DNA of 64,000 nucleotides, taken from Porphyra umbilicalis (taxonomy: Eukaryota > Rhodophyta > Bangiophyceae > Bangiales > Bangiaceae). Positions 32,684 to 43,375 of this stretch are shown one piece after another; positions within the stretch are counted from its first letter, which is position 1; the number at the start of each line of letters is the position of its first letter. The position numbers and the translations under genes are program-made. The notes beneath the pieces were generated by a model that saw only the letters and a program-made list of their open reading frames with translations, was not told the origin of the DNA and did not search any database. The DNA is taken from NCBI GenBank assembly GCA_002049455.2, contig KV919065.1:29601-93600 (forward strand), written 5' to 3'.

Positions 32684-34819
32684 TTACACGTCGGACGCCG
32701 CACGCCCCTCGTCTCGTCCTGACGCTCCTCTCCCTCCCTCCCCCCTCGCCGTCAACGCCGACGGCGAGCCAATGGGTACGACGGTGGCGTCCCCCCCCTC
32801 TGCCCGCTCCGCGCCCGCCTCCACGGCGGCAGCGTCCCCTGCCGCCACCGCCGACGCGTCAATGTCCTGCTTGCACAGCGGGCAGCTCTTGTCCGTCGCC
32901 AACCACTCGTCAATGCACTTTTTGTGAAAGTGGTGGCGGCACGGCAGGGAGGTGACGAGCTCCCCCGCCACGTACTCGCACAAGCAAATGACGCAGGTGG
33001 CTTCGTCCTCCTCCTCGCTGATGCCGCCGCCGGGTGTGGGAGCCGTACCAGACGTGCCGGTGCCGGTGCCTGCGGCGGCGGCCGACGACAGCATGCCGGG
33101 CGTGTAGGGGGTGGACGGCAGCGCCGCGAGCTGCGTCGCGTCGGCGGAGCGTGCCCGCCGCCACTCCCGCTCCGCGTATGGCAGGGCGAGGCGGTAGAGG
33201 ACGATGAACAGGGGGAGGCAGCAGACGATGAGGCAAAAGCACGCGAGGGGGAGAAAGAGCAACGCGTAGTAGATGACCGTGAGCGCAACGGCTAGGCGAT
33301 AGAGATGGGGGGCCGTTTGGGCCTGTCGGGGGGTGAATGCAAGATGTACCGATGCAGGCATCCAGGCAAGTAGTAGAAGGAGAGTGCACATGAGAGCGCG
33401 TGTGAGTTGGGGACATTGCGGCAGAAGCGACAGACCGCGCGAGCCTCTCGGCCTGCGCTTCAAGCCGAGTGCCACCCTGGACCAGAGCGCAGGCGGAGCT
33501 CAACACGAGCCCGTTGTTGCGGCCAGCCCGCCCCAACCGTGCCGCTAGCGCTGGGTTGTCACCCAGTGAAGCACAACGGCAGGTGCCCAAGAAAGCCCAC
33601 CGCAGCACCGACACTGCCAGCGCCCCGTGCCCCCCGACCAAACGTACGCATGTCCCCCCGTTGGACACCCACACGGAGCTCAACACAAAGCACACGAGGA
33701 ACCACCAGTTAATCTGGCGGAGGTACTCGCTGACGGCCTCGTCGCGGCGCTCCGCCTCGCGGGTCGCCGCTTCCGCGCGGGACCACCCGGCGGTCGGCTC
33801 CATGGCCGAAACGGGGAGCAGCGGGGGGGCCCCCGCCCCGCCGCCGCCACGACCGGCGGTGGTGGACGCAGCGCCGGCGGGCGTGGCTTGCTCCGCCGCC
33901 TCTTGGGCGGCGAGCCGCGCATTCCGCACCCGCGTACTGTTGATGCCTGGGGGCCGGCCGGGTGGAAAAGAAGAGGGAAAGGCGGGGAATGAAAGCAGGC
34001 CATGAAACCAGCGAGGACGCACGAGACCAGCCGAGTCGCCACACCAACGCACACACGGAAAGTACAGACGTCCATCTACCGCATCAACAAAACACCAGTG
34101 TCAGTACCAGGCGCGGCGCACCCCAACACGCAGTCGCACAGCTGCAACGTGCCCCCCCCCCCCAGACCCCCCCGTGCACCCCACCGCCGCCACCCAACGT
34201 ACGTATCCCGCTCAACGCAATCGTCGCCAGCTGCAACACGATCAAGACGATCAGCCACGGCCGCAGCGGGCGGTCACACGGTGCGCCGGCGCTAATCGCC
34301 AACACCCCCAGCTCCGCCACCACCTCGGCCGACACGAGGGCGAGCGTCAGCAGCAGCCCCGCGGGGTGGAGGTCCCGCCGCACCTGCTCCGCCACGTTGG
34401 ACCGCACGCGCGTCGACTCGCGGTGCACAAAGCCGCCCGCGGGGCGCGGCGCGTTGCCATTGCCGCCGCTCCCGCCGCTGCCGCCGCTGCCGCCGCTGCC
34501 ACCGCCGTTGCTGCTGCCGCCGCCGCCGCCGCCGCCACCCCCACCGCTGCCGCCCGTCACGGCCGACCGCGCCGCCGCCCGCGCCGCGCGCACCGCCGCC
34601 GAGTCACCCCCCCCGCGGGGGAGGGCGGTGAGCCCGCGGGCGCCGCGTCCAACGCGGGCGGGCGACTGCTGTTGCTGTTGCTGCTGCTGCCGCTGCCCCC
34701 CCGCCACCACCGCCACTGCCGCCATCCCCACCGCCACCGCCGCCGGCGGCGCCGTCCGACGCGGCGCCCGACACGCGCGCAAAGCCGACGAGCGGCACGC
34801 GCGCGTGGTCGTCGGCCAT
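32684..34819 (-). CDS. Membrane RING-H2 E3 ubiquitin ligase (RIE1-like), three exons
   Basis: I reconstruct three exons: 34819-34203, 33946-33648 and 33322-32684. Both introns (256 and 325 bases) begin GTACGTT and end CAG, and reading phase is kept at both junctions. Exon 1 starts MADDHARVPLVGFARVSG, crosses a C7 run (34696-34702) with a frame change, and ends in membrane helices (HPAGLLLTLALVSAEVVAEL; RPWLIVLIVLQLATIALSGI). Exon 2 has another (INWWFLVCFVLSSVWVSNGG). Exon 3 has two more (YRLAVALTVIYYALLFLPLA; FCLIVCCLPLFIVLYRLA) and the RING-H2 finger CVICLCEY..LPCRHHFHKKCIDEWLATDKSCPLCK. This order (paired helices, helix with WW, helices, C-terminal RING-H2) is that of plant RIE1-type ligases, which ubiquitylate proteins at a membrane. 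Substrate unknown. Confidence 0.87.
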
Positions 34820-35750
34820 GTCGACCCCCCGTCGACGGCGGCGGCCGACGGCGCGGCGCCGCGCGCGTCGCCGCCGACACGCCCACCACACACGCCCGCG
34901 GCTCGTGGGCGGTGCCAGGTCACGGGCACGTCGCGTCGCTTGGCGCGACGCGCGCGCCGCGCCCCCCGCCCGCCTCCCCCTCCCCCACAAAGAAAAGGTC
35001 CGCCCCACGCCGCCCGTCCACCCCACGCCGCCCGCCCGCCCGCCCCGCGCCGCGCCGGGGCGACCGCCGCCGTGGTCTGCTGCTGCGCCGTCCGCCGCCC
35101 GCCGCTCACCGACGCTGAGGTGCCGACGCGTCGCGGGAGCACGGGCGCATCCCGTCGTCTGCCGCCGACGTTATCGACGCCGACGCCAGTGCGACGCGAC
35201 GCGACGCGACGCGACGCGACGCGACGGCGGGGGCGACGGCACGCCCGCCCCTCGACCCGGCCTGGCGGCGGCCGCGCCCTCTGCCCTACACCGCGCACCG
35301 CGCAAGCGCGGCGCCGAGCGGCCCGTGTACGAGTCGTTGGCGGCCGCGCCGGCGTCTGCTGCCGGCGGGCGGGCGTGGCGCACGCCCTGCCGGCCGCCGG
35401 CACAACGCTACGTGGGCCCCGCGGGGTGCACGCCCGCCCGCCGGTCAAGTCACGGTCGCGGCGCGCGGCGGTGGCGGGGGGGGACGCGGGGGGAGAGACG
35501 CGGGGGGTGACGCGGGGGGCGCAGCGCCCGGCCACCTCGTTTGCAGCGTTCCAGCCCCTGGCGAGGTGCCCCATCTGGTTGCCGAGACAGAGACGGAGTT
35601 GGCACGCAATGCTGTCCGTCAGCGCCCTTAAAAAATTGCAGGAGCATTTTTCAATCAGGGTTTGTCAGAAAAAAGTAAAGATGTAGCACCCTCACCCAAT
35701 GGTACCGTGTCCGTACAGGATCAGTCGTTGACTGATGAGTAGGCGACGTC
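34820..35750. other. Divergent upstream region of RING-H2 and TrmO genes
   Basis: About 930 bases between head-to-head genes. Holds a pentanucleotide repeat at 35191-35225 and an A/T-richer part at 35600-35730 near the TrmO start. No gene recognised. Confidence 0.5.
35191..35225. repeat. (GCGAC)7 pentanucleotide repeat
   Basis: Seven exact GCGAC units, about 370 bases upstream of the RING-H2 start codon. Confidence 0.9.
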
Positions 35751-36079
35751 TTGGCGCCCACGCCGCCACCTGCGTCACGGCCGCCAGGCCGGCACCGCAC
35801 CGCATCGTCTCTTGTCAGCGCGCTCCACCAGTCGCCATCCCCAACTCCCCCCCCTTCCCTCACGTGTACTGCCTGGCAGTATGGAACAACCTTCGCCGCC
35901 CATCCTCGACGCTGCGTCTGTCAAGACGATCCCACCGGCACACTGGCGGCCGGACCGGCGCCAAAGGGGCACCCGGCCGCCGCCGACGCCGCGACCGCCA
36001 CCACCGACGCTGCCACCTCCACCGCCCCCGCCACTGACGCGGTCGCCCCCGCCACTGAAGCTGCCTTTCCCTCCACTGA

Positions 36080-36112
<33 letters not shown>

Positions 36113-36507
36113 CGTGGCTGCCGTCGAGGCCATCCTCGCGGAAGCCGCCGCCGCCGCCGCCGCCGCGACGGGCGCCCCCCCCCCCCCCCCGGCACCCCCC
36201 CCCCCCCCTCCCGCCCCTCCCCCGCGGCGACGCTGGCGAAGGGGACACCCCCCCCCCCCCCCCGCAGCGTCCCGCGCCGACGGTGGCCTCGACGGGCATG
36301 TCGCCTTTCACGGCGCCGCGGCGGCGGCGCTGGCGGCCGCGTCGGCGACGGCCGCCGCCGCCACGGCCGCCGCCGAAGCGCGGCTGGCCGTTGCCCTGCA
36401 GCTGGCGGCAGCCACAATGGCGGTCGTGCACGCGCGGGCGGGGGGGGTGGCGGTGGCGGCGGCGGCGCCGCCCAAACGCCGCTTCCGGCGGCTGCCCGTG
36501 CCGCCGA

Positions 36508-36543
<36 letters not shown>

Positions 36544-37818
36544 CGCCGGTGGGGGCGGGGGTGGTGGTGGCGCCGCCGCCGGCACCGCCGTCGCTGCTGC
36601 TGCTGCTGCTGCTGCTGCGGGCGGCGGCAGCGACGCCATTGCGCCGGTCGGCATCATCTACACCGCTTTTACCAAACGCTACGAGGCGCCGCGGCAGCCG
36701 TTTACGCCCGTCGCGGGGGCGGCGGTGGCCGTCTTTCGGTCGGCCGGCGGCGCCGAAGTTGACGACCTGCTCGTGGCGCTCGCCGCGCGCCTCGGCAGCG
36801 GCGGCGGGGGCGGTGGTGGTGGGGGCGACGGTGGCGGCGGCGGCGACGGCGGCGGCAATGGCGGCGGCGTCGGCGGGGACGCGGGGGCGTCCCCCCCCCC
36901 CCCCCCCCCCCCGCCCCCCCACGCCTGTGGTTACTCTACTGGCTCGACCGCAACGGCCGCCACTGGCGCCCGCAGGTGCGGCCGCCCCGCGCCGCCGGCG
37001 GGTACCGCGTCGGCCTCTTTGCGAGCCGCTCCCCCCACCGGCCGACGGCGGTCGGGCTCTCCCTCGCCGCCGTCACGGGGGTGGACGTGGCGACGCGGGC
37101 GGTGCGGCTGGCGGGCGTCGACATCCTCGATGAGACGCCGCTCCTCGGCGTGCGCCTGTACGCGCCGGCCGACGCGGTGGGGGGGGGGGGGCGCTCGGGC
37201 TGGCTCGACGCCCGCGACCGCGTGCAGGGGCTCTACTATGACGAGGAGGGCGGGGGTGGGGGTGGGGGGCGGGGGGGGCAGGCTGTGGACGATGCTGCGG
37301 CGGCGGCGGCGGCGGCGGCAGCGGCGGCAGCGCCAGCGTCGGCGGCAGCGGCGGCGCCGCCCGACGGCGCCGCCGCCTCCGCCCCGTACACCGTGACCAT
37401 TGCGCCCGCCGCCGCGGAGCGCCTCGCGTGGGTCGACGCCCGCTCCGCCGCCGACGTGCCGCGGCTGGTGGCCGGCAGCCTCTCCCGCTGGCCCCTGTCC
37501 TCGTCGGCAACGCGGCCGGCGGCGGCGGCGGCGGCGGCAACGGCAACGGCGGCGGACGCCGCCACTGCCACCGACGTTGCGACCGCCGGCGACGCGCCCG
37601 GCGTTGCGCACACGGTCGATCGGCTGCTGCCTGTCGGCGCCTATCGCGTCGTCTACACGGTCGACGTGCGCGCGCGGGCGGTGACCGTCACGGGGGTGGC
37701 GTCGGCCATGCGGCAGGCGGTGGTGGCCGCCGAGGGCGCCGTCGACCCAGAAGTGGCCGAGCACCGCCAGTTTGTGGCCGCTTTTGGGGGGGGGGGGGGG
37801 GGGGACGGGGGGGCGTAG
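35751..37818 (+). CDS. TrmO/TsaA-like tRNA N6-adenosine (t6A37) methyltransferase
   Basis: TrmO methylates t6A37 of threonine tRNAs using S-adenosylmethionine. The call rests on APVGIIYTAFTKRYEAPRQP (36633-36695), LWLLYWLDRNGRHWRPQVRP, FASRSPHRPTAVGLSL (signature SPHRPxxxGL), VRLAGVDILDETPLLGVRLY, and a C-terminal region like that of human TRMO (APYTVTIAPAAAERLAWV). No one frame covers it. The Ala-rich N-terminal part (35751-36508) is in frame 3, the segment between the G32 run (36509-36540) and the C run at 36891-36920 is in frame 2, and the rest to 37818 is in frame 1. The start is uncertain: 35751 is the first ATG of the Ala-rich frame. Low-complexity inserts (poly-Ala 37287-37350) enlarge the enzyme. 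Confidence 0.82.
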
Positions 37819-40295
37819 GGGCGTCGAATTGGGCGACCCCCGCCTTTTGGACGGAGGGTGTCTCTGTGGTTGGTACCTGGGGCGGGCGCCTGGCGCGGCG
37901 CCGCGGGGGAGTCCGTAGCCGCCGCCGCCTTCGCGGCCGCCTTTGCCGCTGCCTCTGCCACCCAATGTCGCGTCTGCCGGTGCGCCCGTGGCCCTTGACG
38001 CCGCCGCCGCAGCCGCAGCCTCTGGCATGGAGCGCGAGCAACAGCTGCGGGGGTGTGGGGCCGTGGGCGGCCGTCGGCCTGCCGGTCTGCCCGCGCCGCC
38101 TCGTCGGGCGCGCCGACGGCGCGCAGCAGCCGGTCCGGCATTGGCGCGTGGCCGGCGGAGCTGGGGATGGGCTCGCCCCGTCTGACGACGGACGCCGCGC
38201 AGCCTATCGGTAGATAGACGCGGCCTGTTGCGACGGGGGGTGCGTGACCCAAAGCGGCGGTGCGTCGCGCCACACGGCCGCCTCGCCGGCGCGCGCGGTG
38301 CCGCAGCCACCCCGCCCCGTCCGCAGCGGCGGCGGTCGGGCGTCGGCGTCCGACCCCCCGCCGGTCGCCCACGTGGCGCGTCGCGTCGCGGTGGGGCGCC
38401 CGCACGGTGGCGCCCGCGGCAGACGGGCAGACGGCGGTGGGGTCCCCCCCCCCCCCCCACTCTGCGGGCGCGGCGGGGGCCCCCGCCCGCGCCCCCGCGC
38501 GTGGCGCCGCCGCCGACGCGGCGTCTGGTCGACGCCCCCATCATTCACCCCCACGGAGCCGGGGGCGCCCCCGCCGCCCCCGCCCGCCGCCGCCGTGCCG
38601 CCGCGCTCACGTGCGACGCGGGGCGCACGCCGGGGCCGCGCGGCGGGCACGCGACGGCGGCGGGTAGGGGTCCACCACGGCCGCGGGGCGCTGCCGACGG
38701 ACCTCGGTTCCCCCCCCCCCCCCTCGAGGGCACGCGCGTGCGCGCGGGCGCGCCCGGATCCGCCCCCGCTCCCGCGTCTGTGGCTGCCATCGGCAGTTGT
38801 GGCGGCGGGGGGGGGGGAGCAGCGGCGCGCGCGCGGCGCGGGCCCCTGCCCCGCGCGCGCGGGCCGACGTGCCGGCCGCGGCCGCTCGCGCAACCGACGC
38901 CCGCGGGGGTGTGGGCGGCGGCGCCACGGCCGCCGGGGCCGGCCGCCGCGGCGCCGTGGCGGGGCGGCAGGCAGCGGGGCGTGGGGGGTCTCGGCGGGTC
39001 GGTCCCCCGCCGCCGAGGGTCATCCTCGGCGCCGGGGGGCCGACCCGCCGACACCGAGGCGGGGCTCGAGGCCCCACCCCACGCGCCCGCCCCGTGTGGG
39101 TGCCTGACGTCACGAGCGTCGGGCGCGGGGCGCTGCCCCGCCTCGCCCCGCCTCGCCCCCGCCTCGCCCCCGCCTCGCCCCGCCTCGCCCCGCCTCGCCC
39201 CGCCTCGTCCCGCCTCGCTCCACCTCGCTCCACCTCGCCCAACCCGTCGTTTGTGTGTGGTGGCAGACACGGTCGGTAGCGTCGCCGTTGCGGCGGTTGG
39301 CGGGGGGAGGATCCGCGGCGGGGGGGAAGGCGGCAATCCACGGCGGCGGTGATCGATCGGCGGGGTGGGCCCCCCTGCGCACCCCGCAATGCCGATCCGC
39401 GGCCGCGTCGGGGGCACGCGGCGGCCGGGCGCCGGCGGGTGCCGGCCGGGAGCTCACGCGGACCCGCGCGGGGGGGGCCCGCAACGGGTGAGGCGGGGCA
39501 GTGGTCCCTTGCAGAGCCCCCCGCGGACGGCGCCGCCGTCCGTCGTGGGTGCGGCCGCCTTACACGTTTTCGCCCCCCGTGCCTCCTCGCGCGTCAACGT
39601 CGGCGCCGGCGGCGGGCCGGCGGGCGGGCGGGCCGGCGGGCGGGCGGGCGGCAACGACTTTTGGCGTCCGACGTTTTTTTGGCTTGCTTGTGCGTCGTTG
39701 TCACGGTACCGGCCCGCGCCCCGCGCGGCGCGGGCGGTGGCCCGCGCGCGCGCGGCGGCGGCGGCGGCGGCGGCGGCCGCAGCGGTGCCTGAATTTGGCG
39801 GCCACGCCGGCGGCGGCGGCGGTGCCCCGCGGCGGGTGCCGGGGCGGCGGCTGCGACGGCGATCGGCGGCGTGGGGGGGGGGGGGAGCGCGCGGCGGCCG
39901 GCGCCGCCGTCTGCCCGCCACCGCCGCGCGTGGCGCGCCTCGGCGGGCGGGGCGGGCGTGTGTCGGCCGCCGCGGCGGCGCGTATATGGTCGTCTCGGGC
40001 GCCGGCGGCGGCCGCCCGCCGCCATCGGTCATTGCCCCACCGACGCGGCCGCGCCGCCGTCCCGCCCGCTGACGCTGCGCTGCGCTGCTCCGCGGCGTGC
40101 GGCCGTCCGTCTCCTCCCCCGGCGCGTGTCGTCCCCCACAAGCTGCCACGCCCTCTGCCGCCGCCCGGCGCGTCGCGGCCGCGCGTGGCCGTCTGACATT
40201 GGCAACGGCACCGCGGTGCGTTGCTGTCTGGGTGCTCTCTGGCGCCTCCTCGCCTCACTCCTCCCGCCCCCCCCCCCCCCCCCCGGACCGCCGCC
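37819..40295. other. Intergenic 2.5 kb, GC-rich, no gene recognised
   Basis: Many overlapping open frames on both strands, all Arg/Pro/Gly/Ala-rich without family motifs. Contains a minisatellite at 39137-39240 and the presumed promoter of the superoxide dismutase gene, ending in a C-rich leader (40266-40284). Confidence 0.5.
39137..39240. repeat. Minisatellite, ~10-base unit CGCCTCGCCC
   Basis: About ten head-to-tail copies of CGCCTCGCCC with occasional one-base length changes, grading into variants (CGCCTCGTCC, CGCCTCGCTC, CACCTCGCTC) towards the right. Confidence 0.9.
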
Positions 40296-41119
40296 ATGGC
40301 GCCCCTGCGCCGCACCGCGGCGGCGGCCGTGCTCCTTGCCGCCGCTACCGCCGCCGCCGCCGCCGCCGTCGGCGCCGCCGCCGAGTGCCCGACGGCCCCC
40401 CGCCTCGTGTGCACCCTCACCCCCACCGCCGGCAGCACGGTCGGCGGCTCTGTGTCGCTGACGCCCACGACCGCCCCAGACGGCACGTGCACGACGGCGC
40501 TGTCGGCGACGGTCAATGGCCTCACGCCCGGCACCGTCCACGGGTGGCACGTGCACGAGTTTGGGGACGTGTCCGCGGCGGACGGCACAGCGACGGGCGG
40601 CCACTTTAACCCGGCGGGCGTACCGCACGCGCTGCCGCCGAGTGCGGCGGGCGGGGGGGGCGGGGGGGGGGTGCGCCACGCGGGCGACTTTGGCAACTTG
40701 GTGCCCGCCGACACGGCGGGGGTGGCGACGGCCACGGCGGGGGCGACGAGCGCCTTGGCCGTCACCTCGTTGGTCGTCGGGCGCGGCCTGATCGTGCACG
40801 CGCTGCGCGACGATGGGGGGCAGCCGACCGGCAATGCGGGCGCGCGGCTTGCGCAGTGCGTGCTCGGCGTGGCGCCGCCAGTGGCCGCGGCGGTCCCCGT
40901 GGCGGGGGCGGCCGGGGCGGTGGTCATTGCCGACAGTGGCGACAATGCGGTCGTGGTGGAGGACGAGTCGGACGAGCGCACGCCGCCCTCGACGGTCACG
41001 ACCTTCCCGGGGGGGTCGTGTCGACGCCGACGCCCGAGGTCGTGACGCTCTTCCCGCCGCCGGCGGCGGTGGTTGTGAGCGCGACGCCGCCGGTTTTCTT
41101 TTCGACCTCGTCCGAGTAG
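40296..41119 (+). CDS. Secreted Cu/Zn superoxide dismutase
   Basis: Converts superoxide to hydrogen peroxide and oxygen. ATG 40296 gives a signal peptide (RRTAAAAVLLAAATAAAAAA, then AEC), so it enters the secretory route. The metal site is visible: HGWHVHEFGD, GGHFNPAG, RHAGDFGNLVP and LIVHALRDDGGQPTGNAGARL. The Cys that forms the usual internal disulfide in the loop before HFNP is absent (DVSAADGTATGGHFNP), and the C-terminal Cys sits one position later than usual (RLAQCVLG). The frame breaks at a G7 run (41009-41015); read continuously it stops at 41045, but the other frame gives a natural hydrophobic end (VVVSATPPVFFSTSSE) stopping at 41119, possibly a membrane- or wall-attached tail. Confidence 0.9.
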
Positions 41120-42118
41120 GCGTGTAGCCGTTGGGGGCGGACGGGAGCGGTAAACAGGAGGGGGGGGGTCGGCGTCGGATGGACGCCCTGCAAACACGAT
41201 GGACGGGCGCGTGGCAGCTGCAGGGGGGGTGGCGGTCTCTTTCGAGGGGGCAGGCCTTCTGCGCTGTAATCGATACCTATTTTTTTTTTTCTCGGTGGCA
41301 GTGGCCTTGGCCGTACTCCTCGTACAAACATAAGGGTGGTGTACCTTGCGAGAGCCATTCGAAGTAGACCAGTCTCAGATGCGTTGGGTCCTGTGATCGC
41401 CCTTCGGAGACCTGGAAGGCCGGTTTGAGCTCGAAGCCAAGAAATTTTCGGGGCGAGCTCTCCAGTAAGACAGAAACAGAGAGAAGGACAGGAAGAACGC
41501 CTGAGAATGAGCGCTACCTGCTAAAAAGTAGTTGACCATGCGCATGTTTGTGTTGTGTGTCCAGCCAAGGAACTTGGTTGTGCAGTACTCGACAGGACGG
41601 CTAAAACCACCTATGTGTGCCACATCTGTGCGTGTCCTTTCATGCTTTCGAGCGGGTGGACGAAGATTTTCAGGAAAGTCCAACTGTGCAGAGAAGTACC
41701 ACGGACGTGATACCTGCGCAAGTAAACGAACTTGAGGCGCACAGGCTGCTCGATGCGCTCTGCGCTCTCTGAACATTTTCAAGTTGTTTGTATTTATGAT
41801 TACGTATTTATTTGTGTCAGCTCGTCATAGTGCAGAGTTCGCGCGGCCGTCGATGGCCGCCGTCACCCATCGTGGCGATCACATGGCATCCCAGCTGTTC
41901 AGCTTGTGCGACAGCGATGGTGCTCATGACCATAAGAGTACCCCCTGGGTGGTGAGTCCCTGCCAGTGGATGGGTCTCTTCTTGCTGTCGACCGTCCTTT
42001 CTAGCTGGACCCTTGCCCTCCTTTCCGCGCCGGCCTGCTCTGGCACCTCGGCCATTGTGGTCGGCTGCCGCCTGCTCGCTTTCTGCCTGCTTCGCTCCTC
42101 CCAACCAAAGTCCACGAC
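41120..42118. other. Intergenic, A/T-richer, nothing recognised
   Basis: About 1 kb. Base composition becomes more even from 41270 to 41850 (T10 run near 41281), as in the transposon zones, but I find no terminal repeats or coding motifs. Probably contains the promoter of the kinase-like gene. Confidence 0.4.
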
Positions 42119-43375
42119 ATGGGTGATTCGCTTACGTCATCGACTCTGGCGGCGGACGCGCCCGCCAAAAATGGGGTCCCCCCCTCCCCAACGCCGGCCG
42201 TGCCCTTGTCGCTGGTGCGGGACGCGGTGTTGACCCACTGCACGGGGCTTGTGGGCGACGGCGGCGCGATTGACGCGTCTAGCATTACCGCCCGCCCGAT
42301 CGGCCTCGGCCTCGGCTTCCTCTCTTCGGTCGTAGCCGCCACCTTCGTTCCCACCGTCGTTACCGCCGCTGCCGACGCCGCCGCCCCCCCCGCCGACGCG
42401 GTGGGCGGGGAGGCGCCGCCGCCCACGCACCACACGGTCATTGTCAAGGTGGCGCCGAGCCGCGCCGACGCCCCCCCCATGCTCGACCTGCGCTTCCACG
42501 CCACGGAGGTGGCGTTTTACTCGCAGCTCCGCCCGCTCCTCACCACGGACGTGGTGCCCGCTGTCTATGGCGGCGCCGTCGACGACGCCACCGACGCTGG
42601 GGTGTTGGTTATGGAAGACATGACGCCACGCGGCGGGCGGGTGCTACCGTTTGCCGACGGCCTGCCGGCGGGTGCGGCGCTCGCCGCCGCGACGGCGCTC
42701 GGGCGCCTGCACGCGGACATTGACGCGGCGCTGCGTGGCGGGGGGAACGACGGCCGCGGGGGGCGGCCGCCCGCGTGGGTGTGCCGCCCCCCCGACGTGG
42801 CCGCTCGCCGCGCGGCGACGGTGGCGGGTCTCTTTGACGACGCGGCGGCGCGGCTGGCGGCGGCGGGCAGGGCAGGGGGCGTCCACCTCGATGCGGCCGA
42901 GTGGGTGCCGTCCCCGACTGCACCTCAGCGGCCGCCGGCCTTTGCAACGGTGGTCAATGGGGACTGTTGGTCCAACAACCTCTTTTTCCGCCACGGCGGC
43001 GCAGTCGCCGACGGTGGCGGTGCCGACCCCTGGGCGGTCGTCGGCATTGTCGACTGGCAAGTGGCCTCGTGGGACGCGGGTGCCGCCGACATTGCCTTCC
43101 TCTGGCTGTCGAGCGTGGACCCCGCGGTGCGCCGGCGGCCGGGCGCGACCGCCGCCTACCTCGACGCGTACGCGCGGGGGCTTGGGTCCGTTGGGTCCCG
43201 CGTCGGCCGCCCCAGGCTGGTGACCGACTGGCACGACGCGCTGCCGTGGGCGCTCGTCATGTGCATGACGATGCTCGAGGTGTTTGAGCCGGCGTGTTTG
43301 GCCCGCCTCGAGGCGGCGGTGGAGGACGCGGTGGCCGCGCGCAGGGGGGAGGGGCCGCTCGTGCTGACGCCTTGA
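42119..43375 (+). CDS. Ecdysteroid-kinase-like (CHK/APH-fold) small-molecule phosphotransferase
   Basis: 418 residues in one intact frame from ATG 42119. The APH/choline-kinase fold is indicated by TVIVKV (nucleotide-binding Lys strand), RFHATEVAFYSQLRPLLTTDVVPAVYGG (helix and hinge of EcK/CHK kinases), VLVMEDMTPRGGR, LGRLHADI, the Brenner-type loop VVNGDCWSNNLFF and the metal-binding VGIVDWQVASWDAGAADIAF. The catalytic Asp and Asn are kept, but the residue before Gly-Asp is Asn where most relatives have His. Family members phosphorylate hydroxylated small molecules (ecdysteroids in insects, choline or antibiotics in relatives). The substrate here is unknown. Confidence 0.82.
   Translation: MGDSLTSSTLAADAPAKNGVPPSPTPAVPLSLVRDAVLTHCTGLVGDGGAIDASSITARPIGLGLGFLSSVVAATFVPTVVTAAADAAAPPADAVGGEAPPPTHHTVIVKVAPSRADAPPMLDLRFHATEVAFYSQLRPLLTTDVVPAVYGGAVDDATDAGVLVMEDMTPRGGRVLPFADGLPAGAALAAATALGRLHADIDAALRGGGNDGRGGRPPAWVCRPPDVAARRAATVAGLFDDAAARLAAAGRAGGVHLDAAEWVPSPTAPQRPPAFATVVNGDCWSNNLFFRHGGAVADGGGADPWAVVGIVDWQVASWDAGAADIAFLWLSSVDPAVRRRPGATAAYLDAYARGLGSVGSRVGRPRLVTDWHDALPWALVMCMTMLEVFEPACLARLEAAVEDAVAARRGEGPLVLTP

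Noticed and set aside
34696-36920. Programmed ribosomal frameshifting as an explanation for the frame changes
   Set aside because: Shifts occur in both directions, at runs of very different length, in unrelated genes and often several times per gene. No slippery heptamer or pseudoknot is needed to explain them.
37819-40295. Several 250-500-codon frames on both strands
   Set aside because: All Arg/Pro/Gly-rich, mutually overlapping, without motifs or start context.
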